This document shows, in pieces, positions 25,251 to 34,235 of a DNA stretch of 43,040 nucleotides. The first letter of the stretch is position 1. Every line of letters begins with the position of its first letter. Source of the stretch: Gemmatimonadota bacterium. GTDB taxonomy: Bacteria; Gemmatimonadota; Gemmatimonadetes; Gemmatimonadales; Gemmatimonadaceae. The stretch spans positions 1-43,040 of the forward strand of contig JAHFCT010000002.1 in NCBI GenBank assembly GCA_023249375.1. The letters run 5' to 3'. A model generated the notes under the pieces. The model saw nothing but the letters and a program-made list of their open reading frames with translations, searched no databases and was not told the origin of the DNA. The position numbers and the translations under genes were made by a program.

Positions 25251-26282
25251 ATGCCTTCCTCTCGCCGCTTCCCTTGGGCCAACTGGCCTTCCAAGGAACT
25301 GCTGCAGCTTCGCATCAAGGATCTCGGTGTTGTCATCGAGGGGACATGGCTCGAGGGGTGTGTCAACGACCTCTATGCTGAGCTCGACGCGCGCCGGATT
25401 CGCGTGCATCCGCATGTCTGGATCAGCGATGAGTGGTTTTCGCCGGGCAACGTGCCGGGCATCGCCATTCCGTTCTACCTCACGCATCCGCGGCTGATGA
25501 AACTCGAGCGCTCGCAGTTGCTCGAGGTTGAGGGCGGCACATATACGGAATGCATGCAGATCCTGCGCCACGAGTGCGGGCACGCCGTGCAGCACGCTTT
25601 TCAGCTGCATCGGCGGCGCGAGTGGCAACGGCTCTTTGGCATTTCGTCCACCAAGTATCCCGAGTCGTATCGGCCGAATCCCGCCAGCAAGAAGTACGTG
25701 CAGCATCTGCGGCGCTGGTATGCGCAGAGTCATCCCGACGAGGACTTCGCCGAAACATTCGCCGTCTGGCTCGCGCCGCGGTCCGATTGGCGCCGGCGCT
25801 ATGCCGGCTGGCACGCGCTCCAGAAGCTGCAGTACGTCGATCAGCTGATGGAGGAACTCGCGGGCCAGAAGCCCAAGGTGACCACGCGCACCGTCATCGA
25901 TCCGGCACGCACGCTCACCCGCACGCTGTTCGAGCATTACACCTACCGGCGCGCGCTGTATTCGGTGGAACACCCCACCACGTACGACGAGGACCTGCTG
26001 CGCCTGTTCTCCGATGCGCCCAAACATCGCGAACACGAAGCGGCCGGCCTCTTCCTGCGCCGCCATCGCCGCGAGATACGTCGCGTCGTGTCGCGCTGGA
26101 CGGGTGAGTACCAGTTCACGCTCGACCAGGTGCTGCATGACATGATCGGCCGCTGCAGCCAGCTCAAGCTCCGCGTCGTTGGCCGTGAGCGGCAGCTGCT
26201 CATGGACTTCATGGTCTTGCTGACGGCCCGCACCATGGAGTTCCTCTCCAAGCACGGCCGCCGCGACTGGATTGCCGTATGA
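25251..26282 (+). CDS. Putative zinc metallopeptidase (Peptidase_Mx-like)
   Basis: This protein has 343 residues when read from ATG 25251; an in-frame GTG 17 codons earlier is possible. The zinc motif HECGH is at 107-111 (ILRHECGHAVQHAF). A second conserved block SHPDEDFAETFAVWLAP at 160-176 supplies a likely third ligand (E168), matching the HPxEDxAETxA pattern of the 'putative zinc-binding metallopeptidase' family. There is no signal peptide, so it is probably cytoplasmic. The C-terminal 150 residues are basic and helical. Its stop overlaps the ATG of an ATP-grasp ligase (ATGA), which implies a joint pathway, such as trimming and ligation of a peptide. Substrate unknown. Confidence 0.75.
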   Translation: MPSSRRFPWANWPSKELLQLRIKDLGVVIEGTWLEGCVNDLYAELDARRIRVHPHVWISDEWFSPGNVPGIAIPFYLTHPRLMKLERSQLLEVEGGTYTECMQILRHECGHAVQHAFQLHRRREWQRLFGISSTKYPESYRPNPASKKYVQHLRRWYAQSHPDEDFAETFAVWLAPRSDWRRRYAGWHALQKLQYVDQLMEELAGQKPKVTTRTVIDPARTLTRTLFEHYTYRRALYSVEHPTTYDEDLLRLFSDAPKHREHEAAGLFLRRHRREIRRVVSRWTGEYQFTLDQVLHDMIGRCSQLKLRVVGRERQLLMDFMVLLTARTMEFLSKHGRRDWIAV

Positions 26283-27289
26283 GAAAACTCCGCGTGCTGG
26301 CGCTCATGCACCCGCAGTTGGTTCCCCCCGATTCGCTCGAGGGGCAGAGCGACAAGGACATCAACCGATGGAAGACGGAGTTCGATGTCGTCAGCCATCT
26401 GCGCGGCTGCGGCCATGAACTGCGCCCGCTTGGCGTGCAGTACGAACTCGCCCCGGTGCGCGATGCCGTGGAGTCGTTTCAGCCCCACGTCGTCTTCAAC
26501 CTGCTCGAGGAATTCCACGGCGAGGTGGTCTTCGATCACAACGTCGTCAGCTATCTCGAGTTGCTCCGCATTCCGTACACCGGCTGCAACCCGCGCGGCA
26601 TGATCCTCTCGCGCGGCAAGGCGCTGTCCAAGAAGCTCTGCGCCTATCACCGCATTCGCGTGCCCGAGTTCGCCGTCTTCCCCATGGGACGAAAAGTCCG
26701 CCGCCCCGCGCACCTCGCGTATCCGGTCATCGTCAAGTCGCTCATCGAGCATGCCTCCGTCGGCATTGCCAAGGCGTCGGTCGTCGACTCCGATGACAAG
26801 CTGGCCGAACGCGTGCGCTTCGTGCACGAACGCATTGGCACCGATGCCATCGCCGAGCAGTTCATCGATGGCCGCGAGGTGTACGTGAGCGTGATGGGCA
26901 ACGAACGCCTCGTCGCCTTCCCGCCCTTTGAACTCGTCGCCGACAAGCGCCCCGCCGATGAGCCGCTCATCGCCACCGCGCGCGCCAAGCATGACATCGA
27001 GTACCAGGAGCGCCACGGCATCGACATTCGCCCCGCCGAACTCCTCCCCGATCTCGCCGCCGAAGCCGCGCACGTCAGCAAGCGCATCTATCGCATCCTT
27101 GAACTCAGCGGCTACGCCCGCCTCGACTTCCGGCTCGATGCCCGCGGTGACCTCTATTTTCTCGAGGCGAATCCGAATCCCGAGATCGCCGCGCGCGAGG
27201 AGTTCGCTTCGTCGGCGCGTCACGCGGGGGTGGCATACCCCGATCTACTCGAACGCATTCTCCGTCTGGGCCTGCGTCAGCAAGCCTGA
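26279..27289 (+). CDS. D-Ala-D-Ala ligase-like ATP-grasp enzyme
   Basis: This 336-residue protein has the ATP-grasp fold of the Ddl/RimK superfamily and should form an amide or peptide bond with ATP. Visible parts: an N-terminal Rossmann-like domain (LRVLALMHPQLVPPD), the substrate-contact stretch VVFNLLEEFHGEVVFDHNVVSYLELLRIPYTGCN, ATP-binding YPVIVKSLIEHASVGIAKASVV, IAEQFIDGREVYVSVMG, and the metal/active-site end FLEANPNPEI near 292-302. True Ddl enzymes have NTLPGMT there; this one has NPNPEI, so the substrate differs from D-alanine. It is ATGA-coupled to the metallopeptidase. A separate true ddl lies at the right end of the window. Confidence 0.85.
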   Translation: MRKLRVLALMHPQLVPPDSLEGQSDKDINRWKTEFDVVSHLRGCGHELRPLGVQYELAPVRDAVESFQPHVVFNLLEEFHGEVVFDHNVVSYLELLRIPYTGCNPRGMILSRGKALSKKLCAYHRIRVPEFAVFPMGRKVRRPAHLAYPVIVKSLIEHASVGIAKASVVDSDDKLAERVRFVHERIGTDAIAEQFIDGREVYVSVMGNERLVAFPPFELVADKRPADEPLIATARAKHDIEYQERHGIDIRPAELLPDLAAEAAHVSKRIYRILELSGYARLDFRLDARGDLYFLEANPNPEIAAREEFASSARHAGVAYPDLLERILRLGLRQQA

Positions 27290-27354
27290 GCGGGCGGCCA
27301 GCGAAGCACCCGCGGCGCGGCGTGTGGAACGCAGTGCGGCCGCGGACGGCTGTG

Positions 27355-27362
27355 TAAGTTTC
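27355..27362 (+). promoter_or_regulatory. TAnnTTT-type promoter-like motif
   Basis: TAAGTTTC stands 40 bases before the ATG of the surface protein gene in the 113-bp gap after the ATP-grasp gene. Same class as the boxes noted before fabI and tkt. Confidence 0.25.
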
Positions 27363-27402
27363 TCTGTCGCCCCCACCCTGCTGCCTTTCTCGCAAGCTGA
27401 CG

Positions 27403-28722
27403 ATGCGCGTTTTCAACTCGGCACGCGCCATGTGCGCTGCCATGATCGTGTTGCGCGCTGCACCCGTGCACGCCCAGTCGGGCGTCGCTGCGGTTGCGGT
27501 GCAGGCTGAGGCGTCAGCCGCCGCACCCTCCGCCGCGCTCCGCGTCTATCTCGACTGCCGCACCGGCGGTTGTGACCGCGACCTGTTCATCACGGAGGTG
27601 AGGTTCGCCTCGCTGACGCGCGACCGGGCCGATGCCGATGTGCACCTGCTCGTCACCGGACTCAGCACCGGCGCGGGCGGACGCCAGCTCACGCTGCAGT
27701 TCATTGGCCTGCACGCGTTCGAAGGGCGCGCCGACACGGTCATCACCACGCTGCCGCCGAACATCGCGTACGACCGCACGCGGCGTGAGATCATCCGCGT
27801 GGCCAAGCTCGGGCTGGTGCGATACGCGCTGCAGACGCCCAGTGCCGCCGGCCTTCACCTCGATGACGCCGACGTGCCAGCCGCACGGCGGGAGGCGCAG
27901 ATTCGCGCCGCCGATCCGTGGAACTTCTGGGTCGTCTCCCTCGGCGTGAACGGCGGCGCCAACGCCGAGAGCCGTTCGTCGCGCGGCAACGCCGGCGCGT
28001 CCGTCAACGCGCGCCGCATCACCGACGCGTGGAAGATCAATGTCGCCGCCAACGGCAATTACCGGCAGTCCACGTATCAGCTGAGCGACAGTACGCGCGA
28101 CACCTACATCTTGCGCGACTTTGGCGCCCGCGGCCGCATTGTGCGCAACTCGGGGGCGCACTGGTCCACCGGCGTCATTGGCAACATCGGCCACACCGAC
28201 TACGCCAATCAGGACACCTATGCGCGCATCGGCGCCACAGTCGAATACAGCATCTTCCCGTGGAGCCAGGCCTCCACGCGGCAGCTCGTCGCCGCGTGGC
28301 AGGTGGCGGTGCAGCACTTCGACTACATCCAGACCACGCTCTATCTCAAGGACCACGAGACGCGTCCGCATCACCAGCTCATCATCGCCGGCAGCACGCG
28401 TCAGCCGTGGGGCAACGCCGACATCTCCGCCAACTGGTCGCAGTACCTCAATGACATGTCCAAGAATCACCTGGGCATCAGCAGCAATGCGTCGCTGCGC
28501 ATCACGCGCGGCCTGTCGCTGAACGTCGGTGCCTTTGCCAGCCGTGTGCGCGATCAGCTCTACCTCCCCAAGGGCGACGCCACCGACGAGCAGATCCTGA
28601 CGCAGCAGCGGGCACTCGCCACGAGCTTCGTCCGCGGCGGATCACTCAGCGTGTCGTACACCTTCGGGTCGATCTACAACACGATTGTGAATCCGCGGCT
28701 CGACGTCATGGGCGGGTTCTAG
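27403..28722 (+). CDS. Exported outer-membrane-barrel-like protein, paralogue 1
   Basis: This 439-residue protein has an N-terminal export signal (MRVFNSARAMCAAMIVLRAAPVHAQS). Residues about 40-150 form a small domain starting LRVYLDCRTGGCDRDLFITEV. The remainder has alternating beta-strand pattern with aromatic ends (WKINVAANGNYRQSTYQL; HWSTGVIGNIGHTDYANQ; QVAVQHFDYIQTTLYLKDHETRP; YTFGSIYNTIVNPR), which fits a beta-barrel in the outer membrane. A second gene at 32589-33914 is clearly homologous over its full length. No named family is recognised. No Shine-Dalgarno sequence precedes the ATG. Confidence 0.75.
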   Translation: MRVFNSARAMCAAMIVLRAAPVHAQSGVAAVAVQAEASAAAPSAALRVYLDCRTGGCDRDLFITEVRFASLTRDRADADVHLLVTGLSTGAGGRQLTLQFIGLHAFEGRADTVITTLPPNIAYDRTRREIIRVAKLGLVRYALQTPSAAGLHLDDADVPAARREAQIRAADPWNFWVVSLGVNGGANAESRSSRGNAGASVNARRITDAWKINVAANGNYRQSTYQLSDSTRDTYILRDFGARGRIVRNSGAHWSTGVIGNIGHTDYANQDTYARIGATVEYSIFPWSQASTRQLVAAWQVAVQHFDYIQTTLYLKDHETRPHHQLIIAGSTRQPWGNADISANWSQYLNDMSKNHLGISSNASLRITRGLSLNVGAFASRVRDQLYLPKGDATDEQILTQQRALATSFVRGGSLSVSYTFGSIYNTIVNPRLDVMGGF

Positions 28723-28742
28723 GCGTCGCTCGCCGGCCGTCG

Positions 28743-28750
28743 TAGCTTGA
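28743..28750 (+). promoter_or_regulatory. TAnnTT promoter-like motif directly before mmsA
   Basis: TAGCTTGA ends 4 bases before the ATG of the dehydrogenase gene. If it works as a -10/-7 box, the transcript would start at or near the ATG (leaderless). No Shine-Dalgarno sequence is present. Confidence 0.25.
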
Positions 28751-28754
28751 TAGC

Positions 28755-30251
<1,497 letters not shown>

Positions 30252-30286
30252 CACGGCGGCAGCCGAGGATCGCCGCCGCCGCGCTC

Positions 30287-30311
30287 AATTAGTACCTATT
30301 AGGTACTAATT
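30287..30311. repeat. AT-rich perfect palindrome between convergent genes
   Basis: AATTAGTACCTA (30287-30298) and TAGGTACTAATT (30300-30311) flank a single central T, giving perfect 12-base arms in a region of otherwise very high GC. The aminotransferase stop codon TAA (30306-30308) lies inside it. It could be a bidirectional terminator stem or a protein-binding operator. There is no following T-run. Confidence 0.8.
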
Positions 30312-31640
30312 AGTTGCCTCGAGCGCCCGCCGCACCTTGGCCACCAGCTCGTCAATCTGCGCCTCGCTGATGATGAGCGGCGGCGACAGCGCAATGATGT
30401 CGCCGGTCGTCCGCACCAGCACGCCTTGATTGAAGAAGCAGTCCACAAACGCGTCATACGCGCGCGTCCCCGGACGCCCGGCGCGCGACTCCAGCTCAAT
30501 GCCCGCCACCAACCCCAGGTTGCGCACGTCGATCACGTGGCGCGCGTCGCGCAACGAATGCATGGCCTGCTCCCATAGGGGCGCCATCGACGCCGCGCGG
30601 GCAAACGTTCCCTCCGCGGCATACAGATCGAGTGTCGCCAGTCCCGCGGCCGCCGCCAGCGGATGGCCGCTGTACGTATAGCCATGGAAGAACTCCACGC
30701 CCTGTTCCGTCGCGTTGATCACGGTGTCGTAGATCTTCCCCTGCACGCAGGCCGCGCCCATCGGCACCGCTGCGTTCGTCACGCCCTTCGCCAGCGTGAT
30801 CATGTCGGGCGTCACGTTGAAGAACTGTGCCGCGAACGGCGTGCCCAGCCGTCCGAATCCCGTGATGACTTCGTCGAAGATCAGCAGGATGCCGTGCGTG
30901 TCGCAGAGGGCGCGCAGCTTCTCCAGATAACCGACGGGTGGAATCAGCACGCCGGTGGATCCCGCCATCGGCTCCACAATCACCGCGGCAATCGTCTCCG
31001 CGCCGCGTGCCGCGACAATCTGCTCGAGCGCATCGGCAAGATGCGCCCCCCACGCCGGCTGCCCCTTCGCGAAGGCGTTGTGCGCGAGGTCGTGCGTATG
31101 CGGCAGGTGATCCACCTGCGGCAGCAGCTGTGCCGCAAAGGGCTTCTTGTTCGGCTCGATGCCGCCGACCGAGATGCCGCCGAACCCTACACCGTGATAG
31201 CCGCGCAGGCGTCCGATGAAACGCGTGCGCTGTGGCTGGCCGTTGGCGATGTGATACGCCAGCGCAATCTTGAGCGCACTGTCCACCGCCTCGGATCCGG
31301 AGTTCGAAAAGAAAACGTGGTCGATCCCGGCCGGCAGCAGTCCTTTGAGTTTCGTCGCCAGCTGAAAACTCGCGGGATGTCCCATCTGAAAACCCGGCGC
31401 AAAATCGAGCGTTGCCGCCGCTCGGCTGATGGCATCGACAATCGGTGTGCGGCAGTGTCCTGCATTGACGCACCACAGTCCGGCGGTGCCGTCCAGGATC
31501 TGACGGCCATCGTCCGACTGGTAATGCATGTCCTTGGCACTCACCAGCAGGCGCGGACGCGCCTTGAATGCCTTGTTGGCGGTGAATGGCATCCACAGCG
31601 CATCGAGCGCCGGGTCATGGGACTTCATGGATGTGGTCAT
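30306..31640 (-). CDS. Class III omega-amino acid:pyruvate aminotransferase
   Basis: This 444-residue pyridoxal-phosphate enzyme resembles beta-alanine:pyruvate transaminases. I chose ATG 31640 with AGGA 8 bases upstream. Family marks: LWMPFTANKAFKARPRLLVSA at the N-terminus, LWCVNAGH, FFSNSGSEAVDSALKIA, GYHGVGFGGISVGG, the PLP-binding IFDEVITGFGRLG, and the Schiff-base lysine in ITLAKGVTNAAVPMGA. C-terminal GVLVRTTGDIIALSPPLII is also standard. Transfer of the amino group of beta-alanine to pyruvate yields malonate semialdehyde, the substrate of the convergent dehydrogenase. Other omega-amines are possible. The stop lies inside an AT-rich palindrome. Confidence 0.9.
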   Translation of the reverse strand: MTTSMKSHDPALDALWMPFTANKAFKARPRLLVSAKDMHYQSDDGRQILDGTAGLWCVNAGHCRTPIVDAISRAAATLDFAPGFQMGHPASFQLATKLKGLLPAGIDHVFFSNSGSEAVDSALKIALAYHIANGQPQRTRFIGRLRGYHGVGFGGISVGGIEPNKKPFAAQLLPQVDHLPHTHDLAHNAFAKGQPAWGAHLADALEQIVAARGAETIAAVIVEPMAGSTGVLIPPVGYLEKLRALCDTHGILLIFDEVITGFGRLGTPFAAQFFNVTPDMITLAKGVTNAAVPMGAACVQGKIYDTVINATEQGVEFFHGYTYSGHPLAAAAGLATLDLYAAEGTFARAASMAPLWEQAMHSLRDARHVIDVRNLGLVAGIELESRAGRPGTRAYDAFVDCFFNQGVLVRTTGDIIALSPPLIISEAQIDELVAKVRRALEATN

Positions 31641-31831
31641 GGGCAGAATCCTCGTGCGCTCAACGTGCCAAGCGGAGCACCACGGGGCAACCCCGGGTGT
31701 TCTCATGAAATGGCGCCCGTTGGTGCACCATCATCTCCTCACGACGCCTTCACCATTCCGTAACGTGACAGTCAGCGGCGCATAATCCGCCGATGGTACG
31801 CTCTCCTTAGGCACTCATCACGGAGGCTACC

Positions 31832-32524
31832 ATGCTGTCGCAGCTGCTCGAGTCGCGCCCGGTGCGGCGTCGGTCGCCGGCGGGCTTTGCCGCCAGTCTT
31901 GCCTTGCACGGCATTGTGGTGGGTGGCGCCATGCTGTTCACGTCGCACGCCGCTCGGCACCAGGACACATCGCCGACGCAGACGATCATCACCTTCGACG
32001 TGCCGCGGCACCAACCGCCGCCGCCTGCTCGCAGCACACCGCGTCCCCTCGGTCCGCTGCCGATCGGACCAAGTGTGATCAATGTGCCGATCACCGTGCC
32101 GGACGGCATTCCTCCCATCGATCCGCTGCGCGCCGTCATCAACACCGACCAGCCGTTCGAGTTTCGCATCGGGGTGCCGTCGCACGCCGCGTCGCCGCCG
32201 GACGTGCCGTCGGATCCCGGCATGGCCCTGCTGGAAAACCAGGTGGAGGTGCCCGCCGCGCTCGACGGCCGCAGCCCGCTCCCGCGTTATCCGCAGATGC
32301 TGCGCGATGCCGGCGTGGAGGGAATGGTGCGCCTGCGGTTTGTGGTCGACACCGCAGGTCATGTGGAAGCCGCCAGTGTGCAGGTGATCGATGCCACGCA
32401 TCCGGCATTCATCGACGCGGTACGCGCCATCCTGCCGCGCCTGCGCTTTACCCCGGCGCGCGTCGATCATCGGGCGGTTCGGCAGCTCGTCGAGATTCCG
32501 CTGCAGTTCCGGCTCAATCGATAG
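31832..32524 (+). CDS. tonB: TonB-family energy transducer
   Basis: This 230-residue protein has a single N-terminal membrane segment (AGFAASLALHGIVVGGAMLFTSHA), a proline-rich periplasmic stretch (RHQPPPPARSTPRPLGPLPIG), and a C-terminal TonB domain from about residue 145. That domain has RYPQMLRDAGVEGMVRLRFVVDTAGHVEAASV and ends in LRFTPARVDHRAVRQLVEIPLQFRL, the YPxxxxxxGxxGxVxxxFxVxxxGxV pattern. It couples the proton-motive force to outer-membrane receptors. The start has GGAGG 5 bases upstream. ExbB/ExbD are not in the window. A strong hairpin follows the stop. Confidence 0.88.
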   Translation: MLSQLLESRPVRRRSPAGFAASLALHGIVVGGAMLFTSHAARHQDTSPTQTIITFDVPRHQPPPPARSTPRPLGPLPIGPSVINVPITVPDGIPPIDPLRAVINTDQPFEFRIGVPSHAASPPDVPSDPGMALLENQVEVPAALDGRSPLPRYPQMLRDAGVEGMVRLRFVVDTAGHVEAASVQVIDATHPAFIDAVRAILPRLRFTPARVDHRAVRQLVEIPLQFRLNR

Positions 32525-32532
32525 CGGTCAAG

Positions 32533-32571
32533 CACCGGAAGGCGCCGAACACTCCTCGGCGCCTTCCGGTG
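32533..32571. terminator. Bidirectional terminator between tonB and surface protein paralogue 2
   Basis: A perfect 16-bp stem (32533-32548 with 32556-32571, arm start CACCGGAAGGCGCCGA) with a 7-base loop sits between the convergent ends of tonB and the 32589-33914 gene. Confidence 0.85.
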
Positions 32572-32588
32572 TCACTGTGCAACAATTG

Positions 32589-33914
32589 CTAGAACGACAT
32601 CATGATCGTGTTGCCGCCTCCGCCGAATGCACCGAAGCGCTGGTTTACGACCGAGTTGAACATCGAACCGAACTGGTAGCGCACGCCCACCATTACGAAG
32701 TACCGATAGTTCGTCGACAGCGCCTGCTGGCGCGCGATGATGTCCTCGTCCGTCGCTTCGCCGCGCGGCAGATACAGTTGGTCGCGCACGCGCGACACGT
32801 TGCCGCCGACGTTCACGCTGAAGCCCTTCCCCACGCGAATGTCCACGCCGCCATTGAGGCTGGCATTGTAGTACTTGAGCGCGTCGAGGAACTGCGAGCC
32901 GCTGAGCGAGATGTTCGCCGATCCCCACGGCTGCCGCTTGGCGAGCCCCACCGCCAGAAACTGCAGCGGCCGCGTCTCGTGGTCTCTGCCGTAAATCGTC
33001 GTCTCCCGATAGTCGTAGTGCTGCACCCCCACCGAGTAGAGCACGGTCAGCTTGCGCCGCGTGAACTCTTCATAGGGATAGCGGTCCCATTCGATCGCCG
33101 GCCCCACGACCGCGTTGATGTTGGTGTTGTAGTAGTCCGAGCGGTCGGCTTGCGCCTTGCCGCCCACGGACCAATGGGCATCCAGGCTCTTCACGACGAT
33201 GCTGCTCACGCCAAAGCTGCGCTGCAGCGTGTTGTACGTCGTGCCATCGCTGAGCGTGTACGACGACTGGTCATACGAAAAATTGCCGTTGATGCGAATC
33301 TTCCATCGGTCCGTCGTGCGATTCGCGTCGATGCTGCTCCAGAGGTTCTCGAACGTCTGTTGCTTCTCGCCGTTGGCAAATCCGTTGGCCGAGATGCTGT
33401 AGGTCCAGAAGTTCCACTTGTCGTGCACGGCGGCCGCGGCCGCGGTGCCTCCGCTCGGCGCCGCATACCCAATGCTCAAGTGCGCTGCCAGCGGAGTGCG
33501 CGCCGCATACGGCAGCAGCAGTTGGCTGATCACGCGCAGCAATCCACGGCGGCGTAGGTCGTCCGCATCGTTTGAGTTCGCCGTCCACGACAGCGTGTCG
33601 GCCTTGCCGGCATACTGCTTCTGCCCGATCGCCACCACGGTGTACTGGCGTCCGCCCGACCCGGTGGCCGCCGAGGTCACGAGCACGTGAATTTCCGAGT
33701 CGAGCCGCTCGCGCATCCAGTTCACCCATTTCATCTCGGTGACCAGAAAATCGCGATCGCATCCCATTTCCTGGCAATCCAGGTATGCTCGCAGGGCGGC
33801 GTTCTGCACGGTGTCGCGTGCCGGGGTCTTGGGTTCCTGCGCGGCAAGCGGGGATGCTATCGCCAGCATCAACAAGAGGACACCGGTCGCCATCAGTGAG
33901 CGGCCTTGAGACAT
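32589..33914 (-). CDS. Exported outer-membrane-barrel-like protein, paralogue 2
   Basis: This 441-residue protein starts at ATG 33914, which has AGGA 7 bases upstream, and has a clean signal peptide (MATGVLLLMLAIASPLAAQ from the eighth codon). It is homologous end to end with the protein at 27403-28722. Both start the mature chain with LRxYLDC...GCDRD..xTE; both have DxWNFW.YSIS/SLG, TD.WKI.x.GNxxY/Q, VQH.DY..T..Y..DHETRP, QPWG.A.IS, and SRVRDQLYLP.G.ATDE.I. The C-terminus is glycine-rich and ends in MMSF, a terminal phenylalanine as expected for barrel assembly. A membrane beta-barrel with a small periplasmic N-domain is likely; the ligand is unknown. Confidence 0.75.
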   Translation of the reverse strand: MSQGRSLMATGVLLLMLAIASPLAAQEPKTPARDTVQNAALRAYLDCQEMGCDRDFLVTEMKWVNWMRERLDSEIHVLVTSAATGSGGRQYTVVAIGQKQYAGKADTLSWTANSNDADDLRRRGLLRVISQLLLPYAARTPLAAHLSIGYAAPSGGTAAAAAVHDKWNFWTYSISANGFANGEKQQTFENLWSSIDANRTTDRWKIRINGNFSYDQSSYTLSDGTTYNTLQRSFGVSSIVVKSLDAHWSVGGKAQADRSDYYNTNINAVVGPAIEWDRYPYEEFTRRKLTVLYSVGVQHYDYRETTIYGRDHETRPLQFLAVGLAKRQPWGSANISLSGSQFLDALKYYNASLNGGVDIRVGKGFSVNVGGNVSRVRDQLYLPRGEATDEDIIARQQALSTNYRYFVMVGVRYQFGSMFNSVVNQRFGAFGGGGNTIMMSF

Positions 33915-34235
33915 GAAAATCCTAGGTTGGTTTCTTGAGAGAACGAACGAGACCGCCAAGTTCCTTTCGTCATTGAACTTAGCGTCTGAGATGGTGGGAC
34001 GAGGTGCAACTATGTGCGGACTACGGTCCCGCCACCCCACTTGTGACACGCGCCAACAAACAAGCGTTGCGTGGCGATGGCAATCTCGACGATCGACCGG
34101 CCTCGTGGCTAGTCGAGACGGCCAGGACTGTCGTCTTCATTTCGTCCCGCCAAGCGGTCCGCCTCCCTCTGCCGTAATTGGCATGTAGCTCGCAGCCCCC
34201 CGTCGCACGTGGTCTTCCTCCGGGAACGACGGTTC
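33915..34235. other. 321-bp divergent intergenic region
   Basis: No gene is seen between the surface protein (-) and the permease (+). It is less GC-rich than its surroundings and has a 9-bp stem (TGGTGGGAC at 33992-34000 with GTCCCGCCA at 34026-34034, one G-T pair, 25-base loop). Both promoters must lie here, but no clear -35/-10 pair or small ORF with a good ribosome binding site stands out. Confidence 0.5.

Noticed and set aside
26279-27289. Calling the ATP-grasp gene a second ddl
   Set aside because: The conserved NTLPGMT metal and D-alanine segment is replaced by NPNPEI, so D-alanine specificity is not supported.
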